Shown here: in pieces, positions 41,588-50,433 of the stretch | Position numbering within the stretch: position 1 is the stretch's first letter | Layout of the letters: the number at the start of each line of letters is the position of its first letter | DNA from: CAVQGM01 sp963712065 | GTDB lineage: Bacteria > Actinomycetota > Acidimicrobiia > Acidimicrobiales > Acidimicrobilacustridaceae | Direction of reading: 5' to 3' | Assembly: GCA_963712065.1 (NCBI GenBank) | Contig: CAVQGM010000001.1 | Coordinates: 1,116,001-1,180,000 of the forward strand | DNA: 64,000 nucleotides | Notes under the pieces: generated by a model | What the model saw: only the letters and a program-made list of their open reading frames with translations | Database searches by the model: none | Told to the model about the DNA's origin: nothing | Program-made: the position numbers and the translations under genes

Positions 41588-41821
41588 GGGACGGCGGCGG
41601 CTGCACCCGACGACGACTGGGAGAAGATCTACGACGAGGGTGGCGCCGGCGTGGCGCCGGGCGCGTTCACGATCGACGACGAGCGGCCGCCGTTCACGCC
41701 GTGCCCCTCGGCGTGGCTGGCGTGGCTGGCGTGGCTGGCGGTGGCGGCCAACGTCACCGCTGCCATCTGCTACCGCGCCGTCGCCGAGGTGCTCCGCCAC
41801 CGGTTCGGTTCGCGTTCCTGA
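41588..41821 (+). CDS. Small membrane protein without a standard start codon
   Basis: Directly after the DUF167 stop and in the same frame runs a protein-like stretch: DDDWEKIYDEGGAGVAPG, DDERPPFTPCPS, a hydrophobic segment (AWLAWLAWLAVAANVTAAIC) and a basic tail ending HRFGSRS. The first possible standard start is a GTG at 41651, which would give 56 residues but lose the acidic N-terminal part. It may be reached by readthrough of the TGA, or by reinitiation at a rare start such as ACG at 41591. It could also be a remnant. The AWL tripeptide repeats come from a 9-base tandem repeat. Confidence 0.5.
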   Translation, partial: GTAAAAPDDDWEKIYDEGGAGVAPGAFTIDDERPPFTPCPSAWLAWLAWLAVAANVTAAICYRAVAEVLRHRFGSRS

Positions 41822-41917
41822 TTCGACGCCGTCCGGTGGACGTCCGGTCCTCGATCGAACCGCGGGCTCGCGTCGCCACCTACGCTTCGGTCGACCAACC
41901 CGCCCGAAGGAGTCCTC

Positions 41918-42121
41918 ATGGCCGCCCCCGATCGCAACCGTGTCATCCTCGCCGCCGTGGTCGGCTTCGTCGTCGTCGCCGCGATCGTGTTGATCGCAGC
42001 GTTGGCCCTCGGCGTCGACGGGATCTACGCCGCGATCATCGCCGTCGGCGTCGGGTTGATCGTCGGCGGCGGGCTCGGCGGGCTCATCGGTGCCCGGCTC
42101 AGCGTCGGCGACCAGCCCTGA
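41918..42121 (+). CDS. Small two-helix membrane protein
   Basis: A 67-residue protein with two hydrophobic segments, about residues 9-31 (VILAAVVGFVVVAAIVLIAA) and 36-60, the second very glycine-rich (GVGLIVGGGLGGLIGARL). The glycine-zipper character suggests tight helix packing. I do not recognise the family. GAAGGAG precedes the ATG by 8 bases. Confidence 0.65.
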   Translation: MAAPDRNRVILAAVVGFVVVAAIVLIAALALGVDGIYAAIIAVGVGLIVGGGLGGLIGARLSVGDQP

Positions 42122-42145
42122 GGCGGCTGGCCGTCTCGAGCCGGC

Positions 42146-43285
42146 TCAGGCCGGCTCGGTCTCGGCCCCGAGGAGGCCGTCGAGGCGCTCGACGGCCTCG
42201 ATGAACTCCTCGACCATGTCCATGACCACCCGGCCGGCGGGCTTGACCGTGTTCATCGAACCGACCACCTGCCCGACGAAGTAGGTCACCAGGTCCTTGG
42301 CGCCCGGCTTGTCGGCCACCCTGCCGATGCGGGCCATGGCCGGGGCGATCAGGATCGGCTGCATCGGCATGGGGAGCGGATCGGGGCCGTCGGGCCGGTC
42401 CCACTCGTCGGTCCAGGCGGTGCGCAGCATGCGTGCCGGCTTCCCGGTGAGCGAGCGCGACCGCACCGTGTCGCCCGGCCCGGCGGCGAGGAACTTGTCC
42501 TTCACCACGGGCGGGGTCTCGGCCTCCTCGGTGGTGAGCCACACCGAACCACACCAGGCACCATCGGCGCCGAGGGCCATCCCGGCGGCGAGCTGGCGGC
42601 CCGAGGCGATGCCGCCGGCAGCCAGCACCGGCAACGGAGCGACCGCGTCGACGACCTCCGGGACGAGGACCATGGTGGCGATGAGCCCGGTGTGGCCGCC
42701 GGCCTCGGTCCCCTGGGCCACGATCAGGTCGGCGCCGGCGGCGGCGTGCTTGCGGGCGTGGTCGACCGAGCCGGCGAGGGCGGCGACGGGGATGTCCGCC
42801 GCCCGTGCCCGCTCGATGAAGTGGGGCGGCGGCGGGCCGAGGGCGGAGGCGACGAGCGCCGGGCGGTGCTGGAAGCACACGTCGAGCAGCGGCGCCATCG
42901 ACTTGGGATCGACGCGCATGCTGCCGCCCACGTTCCACGCCGGGCCGTCATCGGGCAGCGGGGGCACGCCGTAGCGCTCGAGGAGCTCGTCGACGAACGC
43001 CTGCTGCTCGGGCGGCAGGAGCGCCCGCAAGGAGTCTCGGTCGAGGCCGCCCTCCTCGGCACCCACGAACTTCTCGGGTACCAGCAGGTCGACCCCGTAG
43101 GGCCTGCCCTTGGTCTCCTCCTCGATCCATCGGAGGTCGACGTCGAGCTGCTCGGGATTGTGGGCCACGGCACCGAGGACGCCGCACCCGCCGGCGTTGG
43201 TCACCGCGGCGACGACGTCACGGCAGTGGCTGAAGGCGAAGATCGGGAACTCGATGCCGACGAGCTCGCTGGCTTTGGTGCGCAT
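42146..43285 (-). CDS. Nitronate monooxygenase (2-nitropropane dioxygenase family)
   Basis: A 379-residue FMN TIM-barrel enzyme. It has TNAGGCGVLGAVAHNPEQL near the N-terminus, GADLIVAQGTEAGGHTG (FMN phosphate region) and VLAAGGIASGRQLAAGMALGADG. It oxidises alkyl nitronates such as propionate 3-nitronate. In actinobacteria paralogues often carry other, unassigned roles. I chose the ATG at 43285, preceded by GGAG. It is divergent from the RetSat-like gene. Confidence 0.86.
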   Translation of the reverse strand: MRTKASELVGIEFPIFAFSHCRDVVAAVTNAGGCGVLGAVAHNPEQLDVDLRWIEEETKGRPYGVDLLVPEKFVGAEEGGLDRDSLRALLPPEQQAFVDELLERYGVPPLPDDGPAWNVGGSMRVDPKSMAPLLDVCFQHRPALVASALGPPPPHFIERARAADIPVAALAGSVDHARKHAAAGADLIVAQGTEAGGHTGLIATMVLVPEVVDAVAPLPVLAAGGIASGRQLAAGMALGADGAWCGSVWLTTEEAETPPVVKDKFLAAGPGDTVRSRSLTGKPARMLRTAWTDEWDRPDGPDPLPMPMQPILIAPAMARIGRVADKPGAKDLVTYFVGQVVGSMNTVKPAGRVVMDMVEEFIEAVERLDGLLGAETEPA

Positions 43286-43406
43286 GGTGGCTCCCGTGGT
43301 CGAAGACGGCCCGACACCACTCCCCCGGTGGCGGGCGTCCGACAGGCTACGCCGGGCCGACCGAGGGGCCATGATGGGCCCGTCCGCGACCAGGGAGGTG
43401 GGTGAC

Positions 43407-44990
43407 GTGGAACCACGGCACGAGGAGGCCGACGTCGTGGTCGTCGGAGCGGGGCTCGGTGGGCTGGCGACCGCCGCCTACCTGGCGCAGGCCGGGCAGC
43501 GGGTCGTGGTGATCGACCGGCACTCGGTGGCCGGCGGCAACGGCACCGTGTTCACCCACGACGGCTACGAGTTCGACGTGGGTCTGCACTACATCGGTGA
43601 CTGCGGGCCGGGCGGGGGCATCCCGTCGGTGCTCGAGCCGCTCGGCATCGAGCTCACCTACCGGCGGATGGAGGCCGACGGCTTCGACACCTTCGTCTTC
43701 CCCGACGGCACCCGGTTCCGCATCCCCGAGGGGGTCGACGCCTTCCGGGCCCGGCTCCACGAGGCGTTCCCGGACGAGGCCGAAGGCATCGATGCCTACC
43801 TCGATCTGATCGTCGCCATCGACGGCGAGCTCAGCGGTGGTGGGCCCGGCGAGGTCGTGATCGCCCACCTCGACGACACCCTCGCCGACCTGTTCGACCG
43901 GCTCGGGCTGTCGAGGCGACTGCGCACGATCCTCGGCGGCCAGCACGGCACCTACGCCCTGCCGCCCTCGCGGGTCTCGCTGCTCCTGCACGCCGGGCTG
44001 GCCATGCACTACCTGAAGGGGGCCTACTACCCCGAAGGGGGCGGCCAGGTCATCGCCGACCGGCTGGCCGAGGCGGTGCGGGCCGACGGGGGCGTGATCC
44101 ACCTCCAGACGCCGGTCGAGCGCATCCTGGTCGAGCCCGATCCCGACGATCCCGACGGTGGCGAGCGAGTGTGCGGCGTCCGCCTGCACGTGCCATCGGC
44201 CCGGCGTCGCCAGGGCGTGCCCGACGAGGTGCGGGCACCGGTCGTCGTCTCGAACGCCGACCTCAAGCGCACCGTGCTCGACCTGGTCGGTCCCGACCAC
44301 CTGCCCGCCGACTACGTCGCCAAGGTCGCCGACTACGAGATGGCCCTCCCGTTGTTCGTCGTCTACCTGATCCTCGACATCGACCTCGCCGACCAGCTGC
44401 CCAACACCAACCTCTGGCTGCTCGGCGACGACGTGGAGGAGGAGTACGAGGCGCTCGAGGACGGTCGGATGACGGAGCGTCCGATGGTGTACATCACCTC
44501 CGCCAGCCTCAAGGACCCGACCAACCGCCGTCTGTGCCGCCCGGGTCAGACGAACGTCCAGATCATGACCCTGGTGCCCCGAGACCTGGCGTTCTGGGGG
44601 CTGCACGCCGGCGGTCCGGCCGCCGGGGAGCGCTACCGCACCAACCCCGACTACCTGGCCCGCAAGGCCGAGGTCCGCGATCGCCTCCTCGCCCTCGCCG
44701 AGGAGGCGATCCCCGGCCTGCGCGACCACATCGTCCACGAGGAGTGCGCCACGCCGATCACCCACGAGCGGTTCGTGCGCTCGACCGGCGGCACGTCCTA
44801 CGGGATCGTCGCCACCCCCGACCAGTTCGCCCTCAACCGGCCTCAGTACCAGACGCCGCTCCCGGGGCTCTACCTCGTCGGGGCCAGCACCATCGCCGCC
44901 CACGGCATCGGCGGCGCCCTCGCAGGCGGTCGGGCGTGCGCCAAGGCCGTGCTCCGCTCCGCCCGCTCGTCGCCGTCGGTCGCGCCCTAG
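43407..44990 (+). CDS. FAD-dependent oxidoreductase, RetSat/CrtI-like
   Basis: A 527-residue protein. The N-terminal dinucleotide motif is VVVGAGLGGLATAAYLAQAG, then DRHSVAGGNGTVF, and a C-terminal FAD contact is LPGLYLVGASTIAAHGIGGALAGG. The order matches retinol saturase and carotenoid isomerase/phytoene desaturase relatives, so a polyene or isoprenoid substrate is likely but not proven. GTG at 43407 follows GGGAGG by 8 bases. Its TAG shares the palindrome CTAG with the stop of the convergent glycosyltransferase gene. Confidence 0.83.
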   Translation: MEPRHEEADVVVVGAGLGGLATAAYLAQAGQRVVVIDRHSVAGGNGTVFTHDGYEFDVGLHYIGDCGPGGGIPSVLEPLGIELTYRRMEADGFDTFVFPDGTRFRIPEGVDAFRARLHEAFPDEAEGIDAYLDLIVAIDGELSGGGPGEVVIAHLDDTLADLFDRLGLSRRLRTILGGQHGTYALPPSRVSLLLHAGLAMHYLKGAYYPEGGGQVIADRLAEAVRADGGVIHLQTPVERILVEPDPDDPDGGERVCGVRLHVPSARRRQGVPDEVRAPVVVSNADLKRTVLDLVGPDHLPADYVAKVADYEMALPLFVVYLILDIDLADQLPNTNLWLLGDDVEEEYEALEDGRMTERPMVYITSASLKDPTNRRLCRPGQTNVQIMTLVPRDLAFWGLHAGGPAAGERYRTNPDYLARKAEVRDRLLALAEEAIPGLRDHIVHEECATPITHERFVRSTGGTSYGIVATPDQFALNRPQYQTPLPGLYLVGASTIAAHGIGGALAGGRACAKAVLRSARSSPSVAP

Positions 44991-46366
44991 CCACCCCCGG
45001 GATCACCGTCGCCGACGCGACCGGCCGCGGCGCCATCGACACCCTCCACGCCGTCGATCGCGGCGCGGCGCGACGACCACCAGGCCACGACGGCCACCCC
45101 CGAGACCACGCACATCACGAGGTCGATGCCCAGCCGATGCCGGGGGATGCCGTTGAACGCGGCGGTGGACAGCACCGTGAGGGCGACGGTGGCGACGACC
45201 GGCACGAGGGTGACCCCGCGTCGCCGCAACTGGACCGCCCCCACGACCGACACCGGCACGAGCACCCAGAACACGATCAGCGCGGCCCACGACACGGCCC
45301 TCGGTCTCCCCTCGCCCTCGCCGGCCCCGACGACCTGCTCCGGACCCCACACCCCGAGCAGCCGGCCCTCACGGGCGAGCACGACCAGCGGCACCCGATC
45401 GAGGTTGTCGCCGATGTAGGACCGCGCCTCGTCCTGGAGTCGAGCCGAGTTCTGCGATGCGTCGGACTCCGGGTCGAGCAGGGGCAGACCGCAGTCGAGG
45501 CTCCAGAGCCCGATCCGGGAGGTGTAGTAGGTGGTCTCGCAGTTGGCCCCGGCGAGCGTCAGCCCGCCGTTGGTCGAGATGAGCACCGGCTCCTCGAACT
45601 GCTGGTTCACCCAGATCATCCACGGCCCGACCACGACCAGCAGCGCCAGCGCGGCCGCCATCGCTCGACCGAGTCGAGCCATCGGGGTCAAGGGCCGGGC
45701 CAGCACCAGGATCGGGAGCACCATGATCGGCAGGTACCCCAGGGCCTCAACCCGCGTGAGGGCCACGAGTCCGCAGAGCGCGCCGGCGATCGCGGCGTTG
45801 ACGACCGTCGGCTGCCGGGCCAACCGGAAGGCGCCCAGCAACAGCAGGGCGAACACCAGCCCGAACGGCGTCTCGCTCATCACCAGGGCGTGGTTGACCC
45901 AGAGGTTGGGGTTCACGAGGGCGATGGCAGCAGCGGCCAGTCCCACGGCATCGCCTCCCACCTCGCGGCCGACGAGCCCGATGACGCCGACCGTGAGCGC
46001 GCCGAGCAGGACCATGGTGAGCCGTTGGGCCATCGGGTCCTCGGTGAGCCACGAGGCCGGCACCAGGAGGACGAGCGTCAGCGGGGGGTGCTCGGCTGCC
46101 GGTTCGCCGGTGAACGGTTCCACGAACCACTCGCCGGTGGCTGCCATGGCCGCCGTGAACCCGTAGTAGAACGCGTCGCCCTCATCGAGGAGGACGTCGT
46201 CGCCACCCTTGGTCACCAGGGTGTAGGTGACCCCCCACGCGAGGGAGGCGACGACGAGGAGGGCGAGGGCGAGGGCGAAGCCGAGGCGGCGACGAGGCGG
46301 TGCGACGGCGCCGGGCGGCGGAGCCGACGCGGGTGCGGCGGGCCCGGGCGCGTCAGCGGCTGTCAC
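44987..46366 (-). CDS. GT-C type membrane glycosyltransferase (ArnT/PMT-like)
   Basis: A 459-residue multi-span protein. After the first membrane helix the external loop holds DEGDAFYYGFTAAMAATGEW and FTGEPAAEHPPLTLVLL. The acidic DE motif and the HPP segment are those of lipid-linked-sugar transferases (GT39/GT83). It probably moves a sugar from a polyprenyl-phosphate donor onto a cell-surface acceptor. GTG at 46366 overlaps the upstream gene by 14 bases. Confidence 0.8.
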   Translation of the reverse strand: MTAADAPGPAAPASAPPPGAVAPPRRRLGFALALALLVVASLAWGVTYTLVTKGGDDVLLDEGDAFYYGFTAAMAATGEWFVEPFTGEPAAEHPPLTLVLLVPASWLTEDPMAQRLTMVLLGALTVGVIGLVGREVGGDAVGLAAAAIALVNPNLWVNHALVMSETPFGLVFALLLLGAFRLARQPTVVNAAIAGALCGLVALTRVEALGYLPIMVLPILVLARPLTPMARLGRAMAAALALLVVVGPWMIWVNQQFEEPVLISTNGGLTLAGANCETTYYTSRIGLWSLDCGLPLLDPESDASQNSARLQDEARSYIGDNLDRVPLVVLAREGRLLGVWGPEQVVGAGEGEGRPRAVSWAALIVFWVLVPVSVVGAVQLRRRGVTLVPVVATVALTVLSTAAFNGIPRHRLGIDLVMCVVSGVAVVAWWSSRRAAIDGVEGVDGAAAGRVGDGDPGGG

Positions 46367-46889
46367 GCTTCGCCTGGCCCCGGCGACCCGTCGCCCGGGC
46401 CGTGGCCGAGGCCCGCTTGCTGATCGGCGTGCGGCGAGGCGCCTTCGCCTTCGTCGCCCCCGACGGCCGGGACGAGCCCGCCGGCTTGCCGGCGCGCCGG
46501 GTGGGCCGGGTGGGCCGGCTGGCACCGGCGGCCGCACCGGCTCGCTCGACTCGGGCCGCGGCCAGGCGCTCGGCCTTCAGATCGGCGGCCGAACGGCGGG
46601 CGGCGGCGGCCAGGGCGGTGCTCACCCGGGCCAGCGCGTCCTCGAACACCTCGGCCTTGGCCAACGTTCGCTGGTTCTTCGGGGCGGCCGCGCCACGGGC
46701 ACGATCGCTGCGGACCTGGGCACCGGCCTGACGCCGGTGCAGCTTCGCGTACTTGGTGCGAGCCCTCCGGACGCGGGTGTGCAACTCGACGAGCGCGTCC
46801 TCGTCGAGCTTGTCGAGACGGGCCTTGTCGGACCGGCGGACCAGATCCGCCTCGTCGGCGCTCAGCAACGCCCTCGTGGCCTTGTCCAT
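46353..46889 (-). CDS. Basic helical protein of unknown function, nucleoid-like
   Basis: A 178-residue protein, very rich in Arg, Lys and Ala. The N-terminal half is helical and charged (LSADEADLVRRSDKARLDKLDEDALVELH, then TRVRRARTKYAKLHRRQ). The C-terminal third is disordered and basic, ending SKRASATARATGRRGQAKRDSR. The tail looks like the DNA-binding tails of actinobacterial nucleoid proteins, which is only an inference. Similar conserved hypothetical proteins are widespread in actinobacteria. Its end overlaps the glycosyltransferase start. Confidence 0.68.
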   Translation of the reverse strand: MDKATRALLSADEADLVRRSDKARLDKLDEDALVELHTRVRRARTKYAKLHRRQAGAQVRSDRARGAAAPKNQRTLAKAEVFEDALARVSTALAAAARRSAADLKAERLAAARVERAGAAAGASRPTRPTRRAGKPAGSSRPSGATKAKAPRRTPISKRASATARATGRRGQAKRDSR

Positions 46890-46968
46890 GTGCCCTCCGT
46901 CGCTCGTCGTCCCGTGGTCGTCGCGCCGAGTCTCGCGTACGGCCTCGCCCCGGCCGAGAACCGGGCGT

Positions 46969-47598
46969 TCAGGCGAAGCAGGAGCGGGTGAACGCGGCGA
47001 ACCCCTCGGGGTCGCCCAGGATCCGGAGGTGGCCGCGGTCGTCGCGGCTGATGTCGAGGGCGGGGCAGAAGAAGCCTCCGTCCCGGGTGAAGAAGTGCGG
47101 GGACCCGACGACGCCGCGCCTGCGACCCTCGGCCAGGTCGTCGAGCACGGCGTCGTCGACGAACAGGTCGTCGGTCGTCACCGACAGGTCGTGGCGGGCG
47201 GCGACGGCGAGCAGCACGTCGGCGCGCGACACGTCGACACCCTGCTCGAACAGGAGATCGCGCAGCTCGAGGCTGACCGCCTCACCGACGCGGAGGTCGT
47301 GCCCGTAGGCGTGGTCGACGAGGGTCATGCCCGGCATCGACGTCGACGGCATGACTTCGGCCGTGAAGCCCGAGAACAGGTCGGGGGCGATCTGCCGCCG
47401 GATGTCGTCGACCTCCTCGGCGATGAAGTGGGCGTCGAGCGGCGTGCCGTTCACCACCTCGAGCGGCCAGGCCCGCACGCGCAGCACGACATCGGCGCGG
47501 CCATGTGCCGCCCGTTCGTCGATCATCCGCCGCAGACCGACGTGCGTGAACGGGCAGCACAACTCGGCGAACACCTCGATCACCACGTCGTCGGGCAT
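46969..47598 (-). CDS. DsbA-like thioredoxin-fold protein without CxxC
   Basis: A 209-residue DsbA/HCCA-isomerase-type protein. The position of the DsbA active site reads FAELCCPFTHVG, a CCPF instead of CxxC. The cis-proline loop is VGSPHFFTRDG. With a vicinal Cys pair it may act as an isomerase or bind a metal or persulfide rather than form disulfides. There is no signal peptide, so it is cytoplasmic. ATG shares one base with the stop of the methyltransferase, and GGGAGGG precedes it. It belongs to the sulfur gene run. Confidence 0.75.
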   Translation of the reverse strand: MPDDVVIEVFAELCCPFTHVGLRRMIDERAAHGRADVVLRVRAWPLEVVNGTPLDAHFIAEEVDDIRRQIAPDLFSGFTAEVMPSTSMPGMTLVDHAYGHDLRVGEAVSLELRDLLFEQGVDVSRADVLLAVAARHDLSVTTDDLFVDDAVLDDLAEGRRRGVVGSPHFFTRDGGFFCPALDISRDDRGHLRILGDPEGFAAFTRSCFA

Positions 47599-48209
47599 CA
47601 CGAGCCCTCCCTTCGCTCGGCGCGCACGAGGCAGTCGAGCGCGGGTCGGGCGGCGTCGTCGACCGGTCGCTCCACCGTCGACGCCTTCACCACCACGAAC
47701 GGCAGGCCCGAGGACCCGAGGTCGTCGAGCACGTCGCCCGGCCCGTAGAGCACGGCCGGGTCCTGCGGTCCGCCGGTGCCCTCGTCGAGGTTCCGTCGGT
47801 CGTGGGCGACGACCAGCAGCGTGCCGTCGGGGGCGACCGCTCGGGCGGCCCGGGCGAACGCCTCGCGCCGCTCGTCGGCCGCGAGCTGCAGGTAGCAGAC
47901 GATCACCAGGTCGAACGCCGCCTCGGTCGGGTCCCAGTGCACGGCGTCGGCCTCGACCCAGGTGACGGTCACGCCGCGCTCGGCGGCCAGGCGGGCACCC
48001 TTGGCCAGGCCCACGGTGGAGAAGTCGGCACCCGTGACCGTCCAGCCCTGCTCCGCCAGCCAGACCGCGTTGCGACCCTCGCCGCACGCGAGGTCGAGGG
48101 CGGTGCCGGGCGACAGGCCGGCGGCCTCCTCGGCGACGAAGCGGTTGGGCTCGCCCCGCCACACCAGCTCGTCACCGGCGTAGCGGGCGTCCCAGGAGGC
48201 AGCGTCCAT
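47598..48209 (-). CDS. SAM-dependent methyltransferase (TehB/thiol methyltransferase-like)
   Basis: A 203-residue class I methyltransferase. It has WDARYAGDELVWRGEPNRF, motif I LDLACGEGRNAVWLAEQGW (about 38-56), VTGADFS, and LVIVCYLQL (motif IV). The layout matches TehB and thiol/thiopurine methyltransferases. Lying between a DsrE gene and a DsbA-like gene downstream of sulfide:quinone reductase, it might methylate sulfide or a thiol, which is an inference from context only. Confidence 0.82.
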   Translation of the reverse strand: MDAASWDARYAGDELVWRGEPNRFVAEEAAGLSPGTALDLACGEGRNAVWLAEQGWTVTGADFSTVGLAKGARLAAERGVTVTWVEADAVHWDPTEAAFDLVIVCYLQLAADERREAFARAARAVAPDGTLLVVAHDRRNLDEGTGGPQDPAVLYGPGDVLDDLGSSGLPFVVVKASTVERPVDDAARPALDCLVRAERREGS

Positions 48210-48236
48210 CCCTGCAGCTTCGTCGCCGGGAACGGC

Positions 48237-48707
48237 TCAGGTGAAGATGATCTGACCGCCGGCGGCGATCTCGTAGAACTCGCCGACGGTGATGATCTCG
48301 GAGATCTGGGGGACGAAGTCCTCCTCGGACAGATCGAACATGTCGACCGACGCCTTGCAGGCGTACATCCCGGCACCGGTGTCCCCGATCATCTCGATGA
48401 ACTCCGAGATCGGCGGGATGTCGAGCGCGGTCATCTTCTTCTCCATCATGTGGGTCGCGATCGCCGACATGCCCGGGAGCAGGCCGACGATGGTGGCCAT
48501 GTGCATGCCGGGGTTGCCCACGGTCGCGACCTTGATGTGCTCGACGCGCTCCTTGTGGACCGCGTCGAGGCCGAAGAAGGTGAAGAACAGGTTGGCCTCG
48601 ATGCCCTCGGCCCGGGCGCCGTTGGCCATGATCAGCCCGGGGTAGATCCCGTCGAGCGATCCCTTGGAGATGATGATCGACACCTTCTCGATGGGTTCGT
48701 GACCCAT
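48237..48707 (-). CDS. DsrE/DsrF-like sulfur-carrier family protein
   Basis: A 156-residue DsrE-fold protein: KVSIIISKGSLDGIYPGLIMANGARAEG, FFTFFGLDAV, and a single conserved cysteine in AGMYACKASVDMF (about 117). Proteins of this type accept sulfane sulfur on that Cys and pass it to TusE/DsrC-like partners. Here the partner gene lies directly upstream. GAGGAG precedes the ATG. Confidence 0.85.
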   Translation of the reverse strand: MGHEPIEKVSIIISKGSLDGIYPGLIMANGARAEGIEANLFFTFFGLDAVHKERVEHIKVATVGNPGMHMATIVGLLPGMSAIATHMMEKKMTALDIPPISEFIEMIGDTGAGMYACKASVDMFDLSEEDFVPQISEIITVGEFYEIAAGGQIIFT

Positions 48708-48747
48708 GTCGGTACTCCTCTCGCCGGCGCCGGGTGGGGCGCTCGGA

Positions 48748-49065
48748 TCAGATGCAACCGCGGGGCTTGGGGATGCCCGCGATCTTGGCGGCCAGCTTGG
48801 CGGGGCCCTTCGGGAAGAGCTGGTAGAGCTCCTTGACGGTGACGCCGGAGTTCTTGCCCAGCACCCGCACGGTGGGCCCGGTGCCCTTGTCGAAGTACTC
48901 CTTGCGCATGAAGTGGAGGACCTGCCAGTGCTTGTCGGTCAGGGGCTCGATCCCCTCCTGGCGGGCCAGCTCGACGGCCATGGCCTCGGTCCACTGATCG
49001 GGGTCCTCGAAGAACCCCTCGTCGTTGACGGCGACGTCGACGCCGTCGAGCAGCTCGGTGGGCAT
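48748..49065 (-). CDS. tusE: TusE/DsrC family sulfur relay protein
   Basis: A 105-residue DsrC-fold protein: NDEGFFEDPDQWTEAMAVELARQEGI, LTDKHWQVLHFMR and the flexible C-terminal arm ending IPKPRGCI. The penultimate cysteine (104) is the universal sulfur-binding residue. The second DsrC cysteine, 11 residues earlier, is alanine (93), so it works as a one-cysteine carrier like TusE, not as a two-cysteine DsrC. GAGGAG precedes the ATG. Confidence 0.88.
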   Translation of the reverse strand: MPTELLDGVDVAVNDEGFFEDPDQWTEAMAVELARQEGIEPLTDKHWQVLHFMRKEYFDKGTGPTVRVLGKNSGVTVKELYQLFPKGPAKLAAKIAGIPKPRGCI

Positions 49066-49093
49066 GGGTTGGTGCTCCTCTCGTGTCGATCGG

Positions 49094-50401
49094 TCAGTCG
49101 TCGACCGGACCAGACGGTACGGCCTCGGACAGGTGCTTGCCCGACGTCGGCATGTCGGCGCCGATCCCAGGGATGTCCCGGCCGGGCAGCAACGAGTGCC
49201 AGTAGAACCACTGGAACATCAGCTTCCCCAGGTGGTTGAGCCGCGACTCCTTGAGCAGCGGCATGCCGACGCTCGTGGGGAAGTGGCCCGGCACCGGCTC
49301 CTGCTCGTAGTTGAAGTCGATGAGCATCGCCTTGTGGAAGCCGGTCTCGATGAAGCAGTTGGCGTGGCCGTCGTAGGAGGCGTCGAGGGGCTCGTCGTGC
49401 AGGAACCGCACGACGTTCTCGACGAGCACCTCCCCCTCGAAGTGGGTGACCGACCCCGCCTTGGAGATGGGGAGGCTGGCGGCGTCGCCGATGGCGAAGA
49501 CGTTGGGCCTCACCGCCGCCTGGAGGGTGCGCTCGTCGGTGATGACGAAGTCGAGGTCGTCGCCGAGACCGGGTGAGTCGGCCACGTAGGCAGCCCCGCT
49601 GTGCACCGGGACGACGACCGCCAGGTCGAACGGGACCTCCCGCTCGTCGTAGCTCACGAGGCGGCCACCGCGCTCGGGGGTCGCCTCCCCGTCGACCTCG
49701 CCGGTGTTGAACTCGGTCACCAGCTCGATGCCCCGGTCCTCGAGCATGCCGCCGAGCACCGCGGCCGCGGTCGGCTTGGTGAACGCGCCGTCGAGGGGGG
49801 TGACGTAGGTGATCTGCACCTGGTCGCGGATGCCCCGCTCGTGGAAGTACCAGTCGGCGAGGAAGCAGAACTCGAGCGGCGCGACCGGGCACTTGATGGG
49901 GAGGTCGACCACGTTCACGACGAGGCGACCGCCCTCGAAGGTGGCGAGCCTGGCACCGAGCGCCGCCGCGCCCTCGAGGTCGTAGAAGGTGAACACCCGC
50001 TCCATCCACCCGGCGCCGAGCAGCCCCTCGGTCTCCTCGGGCACCAACCGAGACCCGGTGGCGACCACCAGCGCGTCGTAGCCGAGGACGGTGCCGTCGA
50101 CGAGATGGACCCGGTCGGCCTCGACGTCGACGCGCTCGATGGCCGACTGCACGTAGGAGATGCCACGACGGAGCTGACGGCCGCGGGGGCGGACGATGTC
50201 GTCGGCGTGGGCCAACCCGAACGGCACGAACAGCAGGCCCGGCTGGTAGACGTGGCGGTCGTCGGCGTCGACGACGGTGATGCTGGCGCTCGACCCGAGC
50301 CGCTTGCGGAGCCGGTTGGCGGTCAGGGTGCCGCCGGTGCCGCCGCCGAGGATCACGACCCGCGGGTGGCTGGGTCGTTCGTTCGTCGGCTGCTCGGCCA
50401 T
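49094..50401 (-). CDS. sqr: Sulfide:quinone oxidoreductase-like flavoprotein
   Basis: A 435-residue FAD protein. It has VVILGGGTGGTLTANRLRK (FAD site, 15-33), HVYQPGLLFVPFG, DLPIKCPVAPLEFC (Cys171 and Cys179) and NVFAIGDAASLPISKAGSVTHFEG (second FAD contact), with another cysteine at 349. The Cys pair about 180 residues apart fits sulfide oxidation to persulfide/polysulfide with electrons to quinone. It heads a run sqr-tusE-dsrE-methyltransferase-dsbA-like. GGGAGG precedes the ATG, and a CsoR/CstR-type repeat lies 33 bases upstream. Confidence 0.88.
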   Translation of the reverse strand: MAEQPTNERPSHPRVVILGGGTGGTLTANRLRKRLGSSASITVVDADDRHVYQPGLLFVPFGLAHADDIVRPRGRQLRRGISYVQSAIERVDVEADRVHLVDGTVLGYDALVVATGSRLVPEETEGLLGAGWMERVFTFYDLEGAAALGARLATFEGGRLVVNVVDLPIKCPVAPLEFCFLADWYFHERGIRDQVQITYVTPLDGAFTKPTAAAVLGGMLEDRGIELVTEFNTGEVDGEATPERGGRLVSYDEREVPFDLAVVVPVHSGAAYVADSPGLGDDLDFVITDERTLQAAVRPNVFAIGDAASLPISKAGSVTHFEGEVLVENVVRFLHDEPLDASYDGHANCFIETGFHKAMLIDFNYEQEPVPGHFPTSVGMPLLKESRLNHLGKLMFQWFYWHSLLPGRDIPGIGADMPTSGKHLSEAVPSGPVDD

Positions 50402-50433
50402 CGGTGCCTCCCGTTCGGGGGTGGATGCTGATC

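Noticed and set aside
43110..43406. N-terminal extension of the RetSat-like protein
   Set aside because: It overlaps the nitronate monooxygenase gene in antisense; the FAD motif begins right after the GTG at 43407 with its own Shine-Dalgarno.
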